A program made the translations under genes and the position numbers. This document shows, in pieces, positions 8,561 to 17,011 of a stretch of 64,000 nucleotides of DNA. Position 1 is the stretch's first letter, and the number at the start of each line of letters is the position of its first letter. Origin of the DNA: CFX2 sp014338005 (GTDB lineage: Bacteria > Chloroflexota > Anaerolineae > Aggregatilineales > Phototrophicaceae); assembly GCA_030263555.1 (NCBI GenBank), contig SZPE01000002.1:62001-126000 (forward strand), read 5' to 3'. Under the pieces are notes generated by a model, which was not told where the DNA came from, did not search any database, and saw only the letters and a program-made list of their open reading frames with translations.

Positions 8561-10624
8561 TCACTGCTGCGAGGCGGGCGTGTCCGAAGGCGCGGGGGTA
8601 TCCGCTGCATCCACCGCTGCCTGTTCCTCGCCGGTTTCTTCTTTAACCGCTTTCGGTTTGCCGTTTTTACCGTTCAGACCCCCATTTCGCACCGGCAGCG
8701 CCAGCGGTTCATAGAGTTTATCGCCAATGCGGTACGGCACATCAATGACAGGGCGTCCGCGACCGCGCGTAATCTGGTCGTGGTACAACGCAGCGCGGAT
8801 AGCCACGCTGGTCTGGTTGTGCAGCAGGCGTTCCCACCAGTGCGAAACGACGAACTCTGGCAGCACCACCACCGTTGGTATACACTCGTCGCTTTCCTCG
8901 TCCAGCGTGTGCAAATACTGAATCAGCGGGCGGCCAATTTCGCGGTACGACGACGGCACAATGTCCAGCGGGATTTTAAGCTGCCAGTCCTGCCAGCGTT
9001 TTTGCAGCCGCTCCACGCCTTCCGGTTCGACTTCAATGGCGCAAACGCGCACATTGTCCGAAATCCGCAGCGCGTATTCCAGGGCTTGCAGCGAACAGCG
9101 GTTGAGGCTGTTCATCAGCACGACTACACGGGTATGGTTGCGGTCGGTATACACCTGGTAGCGGTCGGAGATTGGGCCGGGTTCGATGCCGTCCAGCGTC
9201 AGAGAAGCGGCCACCGTCTCGTAATGCCGGTGGATAGAAATGAAGCCGGCCATCAGAACAGGAATCGCCAGCATGACGATCCAGGCGCCTTCAACGAACT
9301 TCGTCACCATCAGGACGATCATCACGACAAAAGTGCAGATTGCGCCAAAACCGTTAATGCCGATATGCAAACGCCAGCCCAGATTAGGCTTAAAATTCGG
9401 CAGCTTACGCTCCTTCAGCCAGTGAACCACCATCCCGAACTGCGACAGGGTAAAACTGAGGAACACGCCGACCGCATACAGCGGCAGCAGATTGTGTTCG
9501 CGCGCGTCGAACAGCACAATCAGGATGCTCGCCAGCACCGCCAGCGTGATAATGCCGTTGCTAAAAACCAGCCGGTCGCCCAGGTTGGTAAGCTGGCGCG
9601 GCAGGTAGCGGTCGCGGGAGATGATGGCCGCCAGGCGCGGGAAATCGGCGTAAGCGGTATTGGCCGCCAGCGACAGAATGAGCAGGGTCGAAAACTGCAT
9701 GTAGAAAAACAGGACGCTACCTTCGCCAAACACTGCGCCCGCAATCCGCGACAGCACGGTGGTATCGCTGTGATGCACCGCGACCACCTGGTACTGGTTC
9801 GCCAGGAAGGTCGTGCCGATGAACATGGTACACAAAAGCGCCACCATCACCATCAGCGTTTGCCCGGCGTTGCGGCTTTCCGGCGGTTTAAAGGCCGGGA
9901 TACCGTTGGAAATCGCTTCGATACCGGTCAGCGCGGTGCATCCGGCAGCAAAAGCGCGCAGCACCAGGAACAGCGTCAGGCCGCCGGTGAATTTCAGTTC
10001 TTCGGCCAGCACTTCCGGCGCGGGCGGCGGAACCGGCGTCACCGTACCGGTTAACACGCGGATGAAACCGACGCCGATCATGAACAGCATCCCAATGATG
10101 AACATATAAGTCGGGATGGAAAAGAACGTGCCGCTTTCCTTAACGCCGCGCAGATTCATGACGGTGATGAACGCGACGATCAGCAGCGCCGCATGAACGC
10201 GGTAGGGCGCTAATTCCGGGAAAGCCGACGACAGCGCGGCTGTGCCTGCCGAGACGCTCACTGCCACTGTCAGCACGTAGTCAATCAGCAGCGCCGATGC
10301 TGCCGTCAGTCCCGGAATTATACCCAGGTTATCCTTCGAGACGATATACGCGCCGCCGCCGTTCGGGTAGGCGTGAATGGTCTGGAAATACGAAAAAGCC
10401 ACCACAATCATCAAAGCGGCAATGCCAAGAGCAATCCACCAGGATACCCCAAGCGCGCCGGTCCCGGCGGCGATCAGCACCAGCAGGATCGCTTCGGTGG
10501 CATAGGTGCTGGAGGAAAGCGCATCGGATGAAAAGACAGCCAGCGCCTTAGCTTTAGAAAGGCGCTGATGAATGGCCTGATTGGTCGCCAGCGGCTGCCC
10601 CAGGATAATACGCCGGATATTCAT
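8561..10624 (-). CDS. KimA-like potassium importer (APC superfamily permease)
   Basis: A 687-residue membrane protein. The N-terminal motif KALAVFSSDALSSSTYATEA and HAYPNGGGAYIVSKDNLG are signatures of the APC-superfamily subgroup that includes Bacillus KimA (formerly YdaO), a high-affinity proton-coupled K+ importer controlled by c-di-AMP. About twelve hydrophobic helices cover residues 30-470; a soluble C-terminal domain (about 480-650) follows, then a Pro/Ala/acidic tail. The usual length of KimA is about 600 residues; the extra part is the tail. AAGGAG lies 5 nt before the start. No c-di-AMP (ydaO) riboswitch consensus is visible upstream. An amino-acid transporter of the same superfamily is the alternative. 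Confidence 0.75.
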   Translation of the reverse strand: MNIRRIILGQPLATNQAIHQRLSKAKALAVFSSDALSSSTYATEAILLVLIAAGTGALGVSWWIALGIAALMIVVAFSYFQTIHAYPNGGGAYIVSKDNLGIIPGLTAASALLIDYVLTVAVSVSAGTAALSSAFPELAPYRVHAALLIVAFITVMNLRGVKESGTFFSIPTYMFIIGMLFMIGVGFIRVLTGTVTPVPPPAPEVLAEELKFTGGLTLFLVLRAFAAGCTALTGIEAISNGIPAFKPPESRNAGQTLMVMVALLCTMFIGTTFLANQYQVVAVHHSDTTVLSRIAGAVFGEGSVLFFYMQFSTLLILSLAANTAYADFPRLAAIISRDRYLPRQLTNLGDRLVFSNGIITLAVLASILIVLFDAREHNLLPLYAVGVFLSFTLSQFGMVVHWLKERKLPNFKPNLGWRLHIGINGFGAICTFVVMIVLMVTKFVEGAWIVMLAIPVLMAGFISIHRHYETVAASLTLDGIEPGPISDRYQVYTDRNHTRVVVLMNSLNRCSLQALEYALRISDNVRVCAIEVEPEGVERLQKRWQDWQLKIPLDIVPSSYREIGRPLIQYLHTLDEESDECIPTVVVLPEFVVSHWWERLLHNQTSVAIRAALYHDQITRGRGRPVIDVPYRIGDKLYEPLALPVRNGGLNGKNGKPKAVKEETGEEQAAVDAADTPAPSDTPASQQ

Positions 10625-10963
10625 GGAACTCCTTCACTTTCTCGATGCTCAGTTTTCGCTAAAGGCGAATAGAGATAGGGTCGTGTATCTGTTAAGAGAG
10701 ACTTTTAGGGAGGAAGCGCCATAAAAATTCCCACGTCCTGAGATCAACGTGACAACCTGTCGAGAAGATTACAAAAGCAGCATCTTTAATTTACCACAAG
10801 AGCAGACGCTTTTGCAGGTTTTTTATACCAAATTTACATTCCCTCCGACTGTATATTTTGCAACAGCTTACCGATATATAGCAGCCATCCGGTTGACGGC
10901 GCTGGCGACTCATGGTAATCATTAAATAATCTAACCACCATTTGATAAAATTATCCCAAAAAG
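10625..10963. other. Divergent intergenic region, 339 bp
   Basis: This AT-rich gap separates the divergent KimA-like gene and the acyl-CoA carboxylase gene and must hold both promoters. A small hairpin (TTCGC/GCGAA with a 5-nt loop, about 10654-10668) lies in the leader of the minus-strand gene. I see no convincing riboswitch, RNA gene or ORF, and no sigma70 promoter good enough to place. Confidence 0.5.
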
Positions 10964-12574
10964 ATGCCCACTATTCAATCACAAATAGACACCCGCAGCG
11001 ACGAATTTCGACAAAATTACGAACATAACCATGCCCTGGTTCAAACGCTGGGCCAGCGGCAGGCGAAGGTGCGGCAGGGCGGCAGCGAGCGCGCCGTCAA
11101 ACGCCACCTGGACGCCGGCAAACTGCTGCCCCGCGAACGGGTTGAACTGCTGCTTGACCCTGGCGCCCCCTTCCTGGAACTCAGCACACTGGCCGCCTGG
11201 GATATGTACAACGACGAAACACCCGGCGCGGGTTCGATCAACGGCATCGGCGTGGTAAACGGCGTCGAATGTATGATCGGCGCAAACGAGGCCACCGTCA
11301 AGGGCGGCACGGTCTACCCGGTCACGCTCAAAAAGACGCTGCGCGCCCAACAGATCGCCCAAGAAAACGGCCTGCCCTGCATCTATCTGGTCGAATCGGG
11401 CGGCGCAAACCTGCCCCACCAGTCGGACATCTTTGTGGATGGCGGGCGCGGCTTCTGCAATCAGGCGCGGATGAGCGCGATGGGCATCCCGCAGATTTCA
11501 CTGGTGTTCGGCAACAGTACGGCGGGCGGCGCGTATATCCCCGGCCTCAGTGACTATACGGTGTTCGTTCGCAAACAGGCACTGGCCTTCCTGGGCGGGC
11601 CGCCGCTGGTGAAGATGGCGACCGGCGAGGAAGTGGACGAAGAAACGCTCGGCGGCACAGACATGCACGCGCGGATGTCCGGCCTGGCGGACTTCGTGGC
11701 CGAGGACGACGCCGACGCGATACGCATCGGGCGCGAGATTGTAGCGCGCCTCAACTGGCGTAAAATGGCCGTTCCCAACCGGCAGTCCCCCGAACCTCCG
11801 CTCTACGACCCGGACGAACTGCTCGGCATTGTGCCGGTGGATACCATTCGCCAACCACTCGACATGCGCGAAATCCTGGCGCGTTTCGTGGACGGCTCGC
11901 GTTTTGTCGAGTTCAAGCCGGATTACGGCGGCACGCTGGTGACGGGTTACGCGCACATCAACGGCTTTCCGGTCGGTATCCTGGCGAACAACGGCATCTT
12001 ATTTTCCGAGTCCGCCAACAAAGCCGCACAGTTCATTCAACTGTGTAACCACAGCCGCACCCCTCTGATCTATTTGCAGAACATCACCGGTTTCATGGTC
12101 GGGCAGAAGTATGAAGAAGGCGGTATTATCAAACACGGCGCGCAGATGATTAACGCCGTGTCGAACAGCAGCGTGCCGCAGTTCACCGTCCTCATCGGCG
12201 GGGCATATGGCGCAGGGTATTACGCCATGTGCGGTCGCGCCTACGACCCGCGCCTGCTGCTGGCCTGGCCGACCAGCCGGACGGCAGTCATGGGCGGCGA
12301 GCAGGCAGCGGGCGTGCTGGGCATTGTGCAGACCGACTCGGCGCGGCGCAAAGGCGAAGAACCCGACATCCAGCAGATCGAAATGATGAAGATGATGGTC
12401 AAACACAAGTTTGACGAGGAAAGCGACCCGTATTACGGCACAGCGCGCCTGTGGGACGACGGGCTGATTGACCCGCGCGACACGCGCATGGCGCTGACCG
12501 TCGGCCTCTCGATGAGCTACAACCGCGACTGGGTGAGCGCGGGACAGCCAAGATACGGCGTGTTCAGGCTGTAG
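10964..12574 (+). CDS. Acyl-CoA carboxylase, carboxyltransferase (beta) subunit, MCC/GCC-like
   Basis: A 536-residue carboxyltransferase with two crotonase-fold halves. CoA and carboxybiotin sites are marked by ESGGANLPHQSDIF, FGNSTAGGAYIPGLSDY in the first half and GGAYGAGYYAMCGRAYDPR in the second. NITGFMVGQKYEEGGIIKHG and the ending with SYNRDW are characteristic of methylcrotonyl-CoA (MccB/LiuB) and geranyl-CoA (AtuC) carboxylase beta subunits, rather than acetyl- or propionyl-CoA carboxylase. It works with the biotin-carrying alpha subunit at 20229-22190. Which substrate, 3-methylcrotonyl-CoA (leucine) or geranyl-CoA (acyclic terpenes), cannot be settled from sequence inspection. Confidence 0.88.
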   Translation: MPTIQSQIDTRSDEFRQNYEHNHALVQTLGQRQAKVRQGGSERAVKRHLDAGKLLPRERVELLLDPGAPFLELSTLAAWDMYNDETPGAGSINGIGVVNGVECMIGANEATVKGGTVYPVTLKKTLRAQQIAQENGLPCIYLVESGGANLPHQSDIFVDGGRGFCNQARMSAMGIPQISLVFGNSTAGGAYIPGLSDYTVFVRKQALAFLGGPPLVKMATGEEVDEETLGGTDMHARMSGLADFVAEDDADAIRIGREIVARLNWRKMAVPNRQSPEPPLYDPDELLGIVPVDTIRQPLDMREILARFVDGSRFVEFKPDYGGTLVTGYAHINGFPVGILANNGILFSESANKAAQFIQLCNHSRTPLIYLQNITGFMVGQKYEEGGIIKHGAQMINAVSNSSVPQFTVLIGGAYGAGYYAMCGRAYDPRLLLAWPTSRTAVMGGEQAAGVLGIVQTDSARRKGEEPDIQQIEMMKMMVKHKFDEESDPYYGTARLWDDGLIDPRDTRMALTVGLSMSYNRDWVSAGQPRYGVFRL

Positions 12575-12631
12575 GGATGAGGGGTGAGTGTAAAATAGCG
12601 GGTAAGGTTCATTTGCAGCGGATGGTATCCG

Positions 12632-12946
12632 ATGAGTGAAGCGCAACAAGAAGGGCTTGGCATAAACGATCTCTTAACCGATAAACGGGACAAAATCATC
12701 CAGTTGGCCGCAAAACACGGTGCATCCAATGTGCGGGTGTATGGCTCTGTTGCTCGCGGTGAGGCGAGGCCAGACAGTGACGTAGATTTCCTGGTGGACT
12801 TCCAGCCGGATTACAGCCTGTGGGATCGCATTGAGTTGATGCTTGATTTGGAAAACCTGCTTGGCCGCAAAGTGGATATTTCGACGGAAAAGACGCTGCA
12901 CCGCCGTATCAAACAGCGCGTCCTGCGCGAGGCTATCCCGTTATGA
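12632..12946 (+). CDS. MNT-type minimal nucleotidyltransferase (MntA-like)
   Basis: A 104-residue protein with the polymerase-beta-like signature GSVARGEARPDSDVDFLVDF at about residues 39-58, giving the G-S and D-x-D metal-binding residues. Such MNT proteins often act as antitoxins that AMPylate a HEPN-domain RNase toxin. No HEPN gene is adjacent here: the next gene is HicA-like, so this is an orphan MNT or one that has lost or swapped its partner. It opens the small-gene island that separates the carboxylase from the acyl-CoA dehydrogenase. Confidence 0.85.
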   Translation: MSEAQQEGLGINDLLTDKRDKIIQLAAKHGASNVRVYGSVARGEARPDSDVDFLVDFQPDYSLWDRIELMLDLENLLGRKVDISTEKTLHRRIKQRVLREAIPL

Positions 12947-12958
12947 AAGTAGGGAAAC

Positions 12959-13249
12959 GTGAGTAAACGCAGGAAATTACTGGAACGTATTCGACGGAAT
13001 CCGAAAAACGTTTCTTTTGAGGATTTTAGAAAACTTTTGGAACAATATGGATTTGAACTCAGGCGATCACGAGGCAGTCATTTTTCGTTCATTGCCAGAA
13101 TAGCCGATCAAGAAGTCTTACTCGTCATCCCGTATAATCAACCTATGCAAGCCGTTTATGTAAAAAAGGCGCTGATATTCATAGACCAGATTATTGTTGA
13201 AACGGTTGAGGATGAAGAAGGTGAAGCTGATGAAAACGAAGATGAATAA
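12959..13249 (+). CDS. hicA: HicA-like mRNA interferase toxin
   Basis: A 96-residue protein with the dsRBD-like HicA fold: FRKLLEQYGFELRRSRGSHF places the expected histidine (RGSHFSF, about residue 40) in the catalytic loop, followed by VIPYNQPMQAVYVKKAL. HicA toxins cleave mRNA independently of ribosomes. It has an acidic C-terminal tail (VEDEEGEADENEDE) longer than usual. The start is GTG at 12959 with AGGGA a few bases upstream. It overlaps the downstream HicB-like gene by 20 nt, as in other hicAB operons. Confidence 0.8.
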   Translation: MSKRRKLLERIRRNPKNVSFEDFRKLLEQYGFELRRSRGSHFSFIARIADQEVLLVIPYNQPMQAVYVKKALIFIDQIIVETVEDEEGEADENEDE

Positions 13250-13472
13250 AACGCTCGAATACTACCTGTCGCTGCCGTACACCATTGAACTCACCCCCGA
13301 TGAAGACGGTTATTGGTTTGCGGAAATCCGGCTGCTGCCCGGCTGCATGACTCAAGGTCGTTCGCGGGTAGAAGCCCTTGAGATGCTTGACGAGGCTAAA
13401 ACCCTGTGGCTGGAAACAGCAATTGAGGAAGGTATGACAATCCCTGAACCAGCGAAGATAAAAAGCGCATGA
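13230..13472 (+). CDS. hicB: HicB-like antitoxin
   Basis: An 80-residue protein with the partial RNase H-fold HicB signature: YTIELTPDEDGYWFAEIRLLPGC with the GCMTQGRSRVEALEMLDEAK helix. HicB antitoxins bind HicA and repress the operon, usually through an added DNA-binding domain; here only a short C-terminal tail follows, so autoregulation may be weak or rely on another protein. The ATG at 13230 is preferred because AAGGTG lies 6 nt upstream; 13242 is an alternative. The stop codon overlaps the start of the DUF433 gene (ATGA). Confidence 0.8.
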   Translation: MKTKMNKTLEYYLSLPYTIELTPDEDGYWFAEIRLLPGCMTQGRSRVEALEMLDEAKTLWLETAIEEGMTIPEPAKIKSA

Positions 13473-13687
13473 AATATGAACGGATTACCATAGACCCCGG
13501 CGTTATGGTCGGCAAGCCAGTGATTAAGGGGACCCGAATAACAGTTGAATCCATCGTGGAGAAGGTTAAAGGCGGGATGTCTACCGAGGAAATTATGGGC
13601 GCCCATCCCCGTTTAACGCCGGAAGACACTTATGTGGCACTAGAATATGCTGAGAACGCAGACAGAACTCATGGCTTATCCGAATAA
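13469..13687 (+). CDS. DUF433 (VapB-like) antitoxin
   Basis: A 72-residue DUF433 protein: YERITIDPGVMVGKPVIKG with GTRITVESIVEKVKGGMSTE and the ending HPRLTPEDTYVALEYA match the family consensus almost throughout. DUF433 proteins are winged-HTH antitoxins normally paired with a PIN-like DUF5615 toxin. No such toxin follows. It is coupled to the HicB-like gene by a 4-nt ATGA overlap. Confidence 0.85.
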   Translation: MKYERITIDPGVMVGKPVIKGTRITVESIVEKVKGGMSTEEIMGAHPRLTPEDTYVALEYAENADRTHGLSE

Positions 13688-13741
13688 ACTAACGTTGCCT
13701 CTGCCCCGCCAGAGGTTGAAAACTCCGGCTGCCGAAAAACC

Positions 13742-13855
13742 ATGTCCACTAAAGGGACAGGGAAGATTGAAAGCGCGAATACAGCAGAAGCTAGAAGCCT
13801 TCAGGCTAAAGTCAAAAACCTGTCGAAAGCAAGCCCAAATTATGTTCAATTTTGA
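13742..13855 (+). CDS. Possible 37-residue ORF of unknown function
   Basis: An ATG frame between the DUF433 gene and the SRA-like gene encodes a short, hydrophilic peptide with a plausible amphipathic stretch (NTAEARSLQAKVKNLSKA). It is in the same frame as DUF433, after its TAA stop. There is no clear ribosome binding site and no family match, so it may be a remnant of a lost partner gene. Confidence 0.2.
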   Translation: MSTKGTGKIESANTAEARSLQAKVKNLSKASPNYVQF

Positions 13856-13867
13856 AACGAGGCAACC

Positions 13868-14296
13868 ATGAATCAGGAAACAAAACAGCTTTTCTTAATA
13901 GATGAGATTTATATTTATAAACGAACTGATTTGCATGACCAATTCGGCGGGCAGATGCAAGGCGGCATAAAAACACCCTCACAGCATAATATCATCCCGC
14001 TATTCACAAGTCACACGGGCGAACAATATGGCTGTAAAGATGGTTGGACTGCTGATAGGGTTTTTCTCTACACAGGCGAAGGCCAGGTTGGCGATATGAC
14101 ATTTACGCGGGGCAATCGTGCTATAAGAAATCATCTTCAGCTTGAGAAGGAACTACATCTATTTGAATACGTAAACCGGGGATATGTTCGCTACATAGGA
14201 CAAATGATGTATCGTGGATTTCAGCATCGAAAAGGTCCTGACGTAAACGGGAATGAACGTAAAGTAATTGTTTTTGAGCTAACACCTGTTAAATAG
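13868..14296 (+). CDS. Stand-alone SRA-like (ScoMcrA-type) modified-DNA-binding domain
   Basis: A 142-residue protein that matches, from memory of the family, the N-terminal domain of McrA/HNH restriction enzymes that recognise modified cytosine or phosphorothioate DNA (ScoMcrA type): YKRTDLHDQFGGQMQGGI, HTGEQYGCKDGWT, YTGEGQVGDMTFTRGNRAI and ELHLFEYVNRGYVRYIGQM. In full-length enzymes an HNH nuclease domain follows; here the protein stops after KVIVFELTPVK and no HNH gene is next door. It may be a regulator or decoy, or the reading half of a degraded restriction gene. It closes the small-gene island before the acyl-CoA dehydrogenase. Confidence 0.65.
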   Translation: MNQETKQLFLIDEIYIYKRTDLHDQFGGQMQGGIKTPSQHNIIPLFTSHTGEQYGCKDGWTADRVFLYTGEGQVGDMTFTRGNRAIRNHLQLEKELHLFEYVNRGYVRYIGQMMYRGFQHRKGPDVNGNERKVIVFELTPVK

Positions 14297-14318
14297 CGAA
14301 TGTTGTGAGGTATAGACT

Positions 14319-15533
14319 ATGGTCTTGGAAGCGAATCGTTCTACTGTCAATCTCGCCGCGCCGTTCACCGACGAACATGAGATGTTCCGCAAATCCGTGC
14401 GGAGTTTTATCGAAAAAGAATTGAACCCCCACTGTGACGAGTGGGAAGAAGCCGGGACATGGCCGGCCCATGACGTGCTGAAGAAGATGGGTACGCTTGG
14501 TTTCCTCGGCCTGAACTACGACGAGGAATACGGCGGCGCGAACGCCGACATCTGGTTCACCGTCGTGCTGGCGGAAGAACTGGGGCGCTGCCGCTGCGCC
14601 GGCGTGCCGATGGGCATCCTCGTCCACACCGATATGTGTACCCCTGCCCTGGCGAAATACGGCTCGCACGAGCTTAAAAAGCAGTTCCTCGAACCGGCCA
14701 TTAAGGGCGAAATGGTCGGCTGCATCGGCGTCACCGAACCGGGCGCGGGCAGCGACGTGGCGGGCATCATCACCCGCGCCGAGCCGGATGGCGACGATTA
14801 CGTGATTAACGGCAGCAAGATGTACATCACCAACGGTGTGCAGGCCGACTGGGTGTGCCTGCTGGCACGCACCACGCCGGGGCGCGGTTATAAGGGCATG
14901 TCGCTCATCATGGTGCCGGCCAGCACGCCGGGTTTCAGCGTTAGCCGCAAGCTGGAGAAGCTGGGCAACCGCAGCAGCGATACCGCCGTGCTGACGTTCG
15001 AGAATGCCCGCGTGCCGCAGTCCAACCTAATCGGCGCGGAAGGCATGGGCTTCTACCTGCAAATGGAACAGTTCCAGATGGAACGCCTCGTCGGCGCGAT
15101 TTCCGCCACATCCGGCATGGAACTGGCTGTGCGCGAAACCATGAAATACTGCTCCGAGCGCGAGACGTTCGGCCAGCCGTTGATTCATAACCAGTGGATT
15201 CAGTTTAAGCTAGTCGAACTGCTGACCGAGATCGAAGCCCTGCGCCACCTGAATTATCACTGCGCCGCGCTGATGGAAGCGCAGGCCGCGCCGGAAGAAA
15301 TTACCCGCATCGCCAGCATGTGCAAGCTGAAAGCCGGGCGGCTGGCGCGCGAGGTCGGGGATACCTGCATCCAGTTCTACGGCGGCATGGGTTACATGGA
15401 GGAAACCTGGATTTCGCGCTATTACCGGGACGCGCGGCTGTTGAGCATCGGCGGCGGCGCAGACGAGGTGATGATGGGCATCATCGCCAAGCTGGAAGGC
15501 ATGATGCCGTCGCGCAAGAAGGCGGAAAGCTAA
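14319..15533 (+). CDS. Acyl-CoA dehydrogenase
   Basis: A 404-residue FAD-dependent acyl-CoA dehydrogenase with the usual three-domain order. The N-terminal helical domain has ADIWFTVVLAEELGR, the middle beta domain has the signature CIGVTEPGAGSDVAGI and YVINGSKMYITNGVQADW, and the C-terminal helical domain has YCSERETFGQPLIHNQWIQF, FYGGMGYMEET and RDARLLSIGGGADEVMMG. It oxidises an acyl-CoA to the 2-enoyl-CoA and passes electrons to ETF. In this cluster it could be an isovaleryl-CoA (LiuA-like) or citronellyl-CoA (AtuD-like) dehydrogenase. GTGAGGT lies upstream of the ATG. Confidence 0.92.
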   Translation: MVLEANRSTVNLAAPFTDEHEMFRKSVRSFIEKELNPHCDEWEEAGTWPAHDVLKKMGTLGFLGLNYDEEYGGANADIWFTVVLAEELGRCRCAGVPMGILVHTDMCTPALAKYGSHELKKQFLEPAIKGEMVGCIGVTEPGAGSDVAGIITRAEPDGDDYVINGSKMYITNGVQADWVCLLARTTPGRGYKGMSLIMVPASTPGFSVSRKLEKLGNRSSDTAVLTFENARVPQSNLIGAEGMGFYLQMEQFQMERLVGAISATSGMELAVRETMKYCSERETFGQPLIHNQWIQFKLVELLTEIEALRHLNYHCAALMEAQAAPEEITRIASMCKLKAGRLAREVGDTCIQFYGGMGYMEETWISRYYRDARLLSIGGGADEVMMGIIAKLEGMMPSRKKAES

Positions 15534-15593
15534 AGCAGAAAACATGTAAAGAAGTTATCAGTTGCCAGCTTCCAGAAAAATCTGGTGACTGTA

Positions 15594-15610
15594 AACCGGA
15601 AACTGGCAAC
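15594..15610 (+). repeat. Short dispersed motif, copy 1
   Basis: AACCGGAAACTGGCAAC occurs just before the AtuA-type gene; a 16/17-identical copy lies at 20198-20214 before the biotin carboxylase gene. Copy 1 also sits in a local inverted arrangement with GTTGCCAG at 15560. It looks like part of a low-complexity dispersed repeat. Confidence 0.4.
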
Positions 15611-15621
15611 CAAAGAGATTA

Positions 15622-16992
15622 ATGGCTATGACCTATCGAATCGGCTCGGCACAGGGGTTTTACGGTGACGATGTAATGAAGGCGCTGCCGATGATTATCG
15701 GCGGCCATGTGGACGCGGTGTGTTTCGAGGCGCTATCGGAACTGACGCTGGCGATTCTACAAAAAGACAAACTGGCGAACCCCAAACGCGGTTACACCTT
15801 CGATCTGCGAGTCATCGCACAAAAGATTCTACCGGAGGCGTTTAAACGCAAAATCCCGCTCATCACCAACGGCGGCGGCCTTAACCCGCAGGCGGCGGCG
15901 GAGATGGTGCGCGAGACGGCGGCGGGGATGGGATTGAACGGGCTGAAGATCGCGGCGGTCAGCGGTGACGACGTGCTGGCGCGGCTGCCGGAACTTCAGG
16001 CAGCGGGCGAAGACCTGGCTCATATTGAAACCGGCGAACGGCTGGCGGACAGTCCCAATCAGAATCTTGTTACTGCCAACGTGTACCTGGGCGCTGCGCC
16101 GCTGGTCGAGGCGCTGCAAAACGGCGCGGACATCGTGATTACCGGGCGCGTGGCCGACCCGTGTCTGTACCTCGCGCCGCTGGTAGCGTTTTACGGCTGG
16201 GCGTGGGATGACTGGGACAAACTGGCGGCGGGAATCGTCTGCGGGCATCTGCTGGAATGTACCGGGCAGGTCGTCGGCGGCAACAGCCTGGCGCTGGTCA
16301 ACCGCACCAACGCGGCAGAACTGCCCTACCTGGGGTATCCGATAACCCACGTTGAGGCCGACGGCAGTTTTATCCTGACCAAAACGCCGGACACACCTGG
16401 CTGCGTGACGCTGGAAACGGTGAAAGAGCAGCTTTTGTACGAAGTCCACGACCCGGCCAGTTACATCACACCGGATGTGATGGCGAACTTCACGACGCTG
16501 CGGCTGGAACAAACCGGCGAGAATCAGGTGCGCGTGTCCGGCGTCACCGGCAGGCCGCGCCCCGATAAACTGAAGCTCAACGCCGGGCGGCTGGAAGGTT
16601 TCATGCGCGAGTTGATTTTTACGGTCGGCTGGCCGGAAGCGTGGAAAAAAGTCGAGCAGATGAAGGTCATGCTGGGCGAAATCCTCAGCCGGCTGCCGGG
16701 CATCGAGCGCGTCGAGTACAGCTATCTTGGTTTGAACAGCCTGTACGGTTCGGTGGCGGCGCTGCCGGATGATCCGCTCGAAATCATCGTGCGGGTGATG
16801 TTCACGGCGCAGGATCAGGATACGCTCAAAAACGCGGTGCGGCAGATCATGACCACCGGACTTAGCGGCCCGGCAGGCATGAGCGTCAGCGGCACAACCG
16901 TCGGCGCAGAGCCGCGCTACGTGATCGGCCTGTGGCCGACGCTGGTCGGGCGGGACAGCGTGCAGCCGGTGGTAGAATACTTCGACGTGTAA
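15622..16992 (+). CDS. AtuA-type protein, DUF1446 domain
   Basis: A 456-residue protein of the acyclic terpene utilisation AtuA family (DUF1446): it begins RIGSAQGFYGDDVMKALPMI and contains PLITNGGGLNPQAAAEMV and the loop NGADIVITGRVADPCLYLAPL, all family hallmarks. The biochemical role is unproven; the family is found in operons for terpene or branched-chain acyl-CoA breakdown. In Pseudomonas the AtuA polypeptide also carries a C-terminal AtuA-like domain; here that domain is a separate gene (17773-18081) with a methyltransferase gene between. No signal peptide or membrane segment. Confidence 0.85.
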   Translation: MAMTYRIGSAQGFYGDDVMKALPMIIGGHVDAVCFEALSELTLAILQKDKLANPKRGYTFDLRVIAQKILPEAFKRKIPLITNGGGLNPQAAAEMVRETAAGMGLNGLKIAAVSGDDVLARLPELQAAGEDLAHIETGERLADSPNQNLVTANVYLGAAPLVEALQNGADIVITGRVADPCLYLAPLVAFYGWAWDDWDKLAAGIVCGHLLECTGQVVGGNSLALVNRTNAAELPYLGYPITHVEADGSFILTKTPDTPGCVTLETVKEQLLYEVHDPASYITPDVMANFTTLRLEQTGENQVRVSGVTGRPRPDKLKLNAGRLEGFMRELIFTVGWPEAWKKVEQMKVMLGEILSRLPGIERVEYSYLGLNSLYGSVAALPDDPLEIIVRVMFTAQDQDTLKNAVRQIMTTGLSGPAGMSVSGTTVGAEPRYVIGLWPTLVGRDSVQPVVEYFDV

Positions 16993-17011
16993 CCGCATTT
17001 ATCAACTGGAT

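Noticed and set aside
8780..10054. Plus-strand frame of 424 codons
   Set aside because: Antisense shadow of the KimA-like gene; His/Arg/Gln-rich with no domain.
10625..10860. ydaO-type c-di-AMP riboswitch before the KimA-like gene
   Set aside because: The conserved blocks of that riboswitch are not present on the minus strand; only a small hairpin is seen.
13647..13871. 74-codon frame overlapping DUF433
   Set aside because: Overlaps a clear DUF433 gene in another frame, is basic and low-complexity, and has no start signal.
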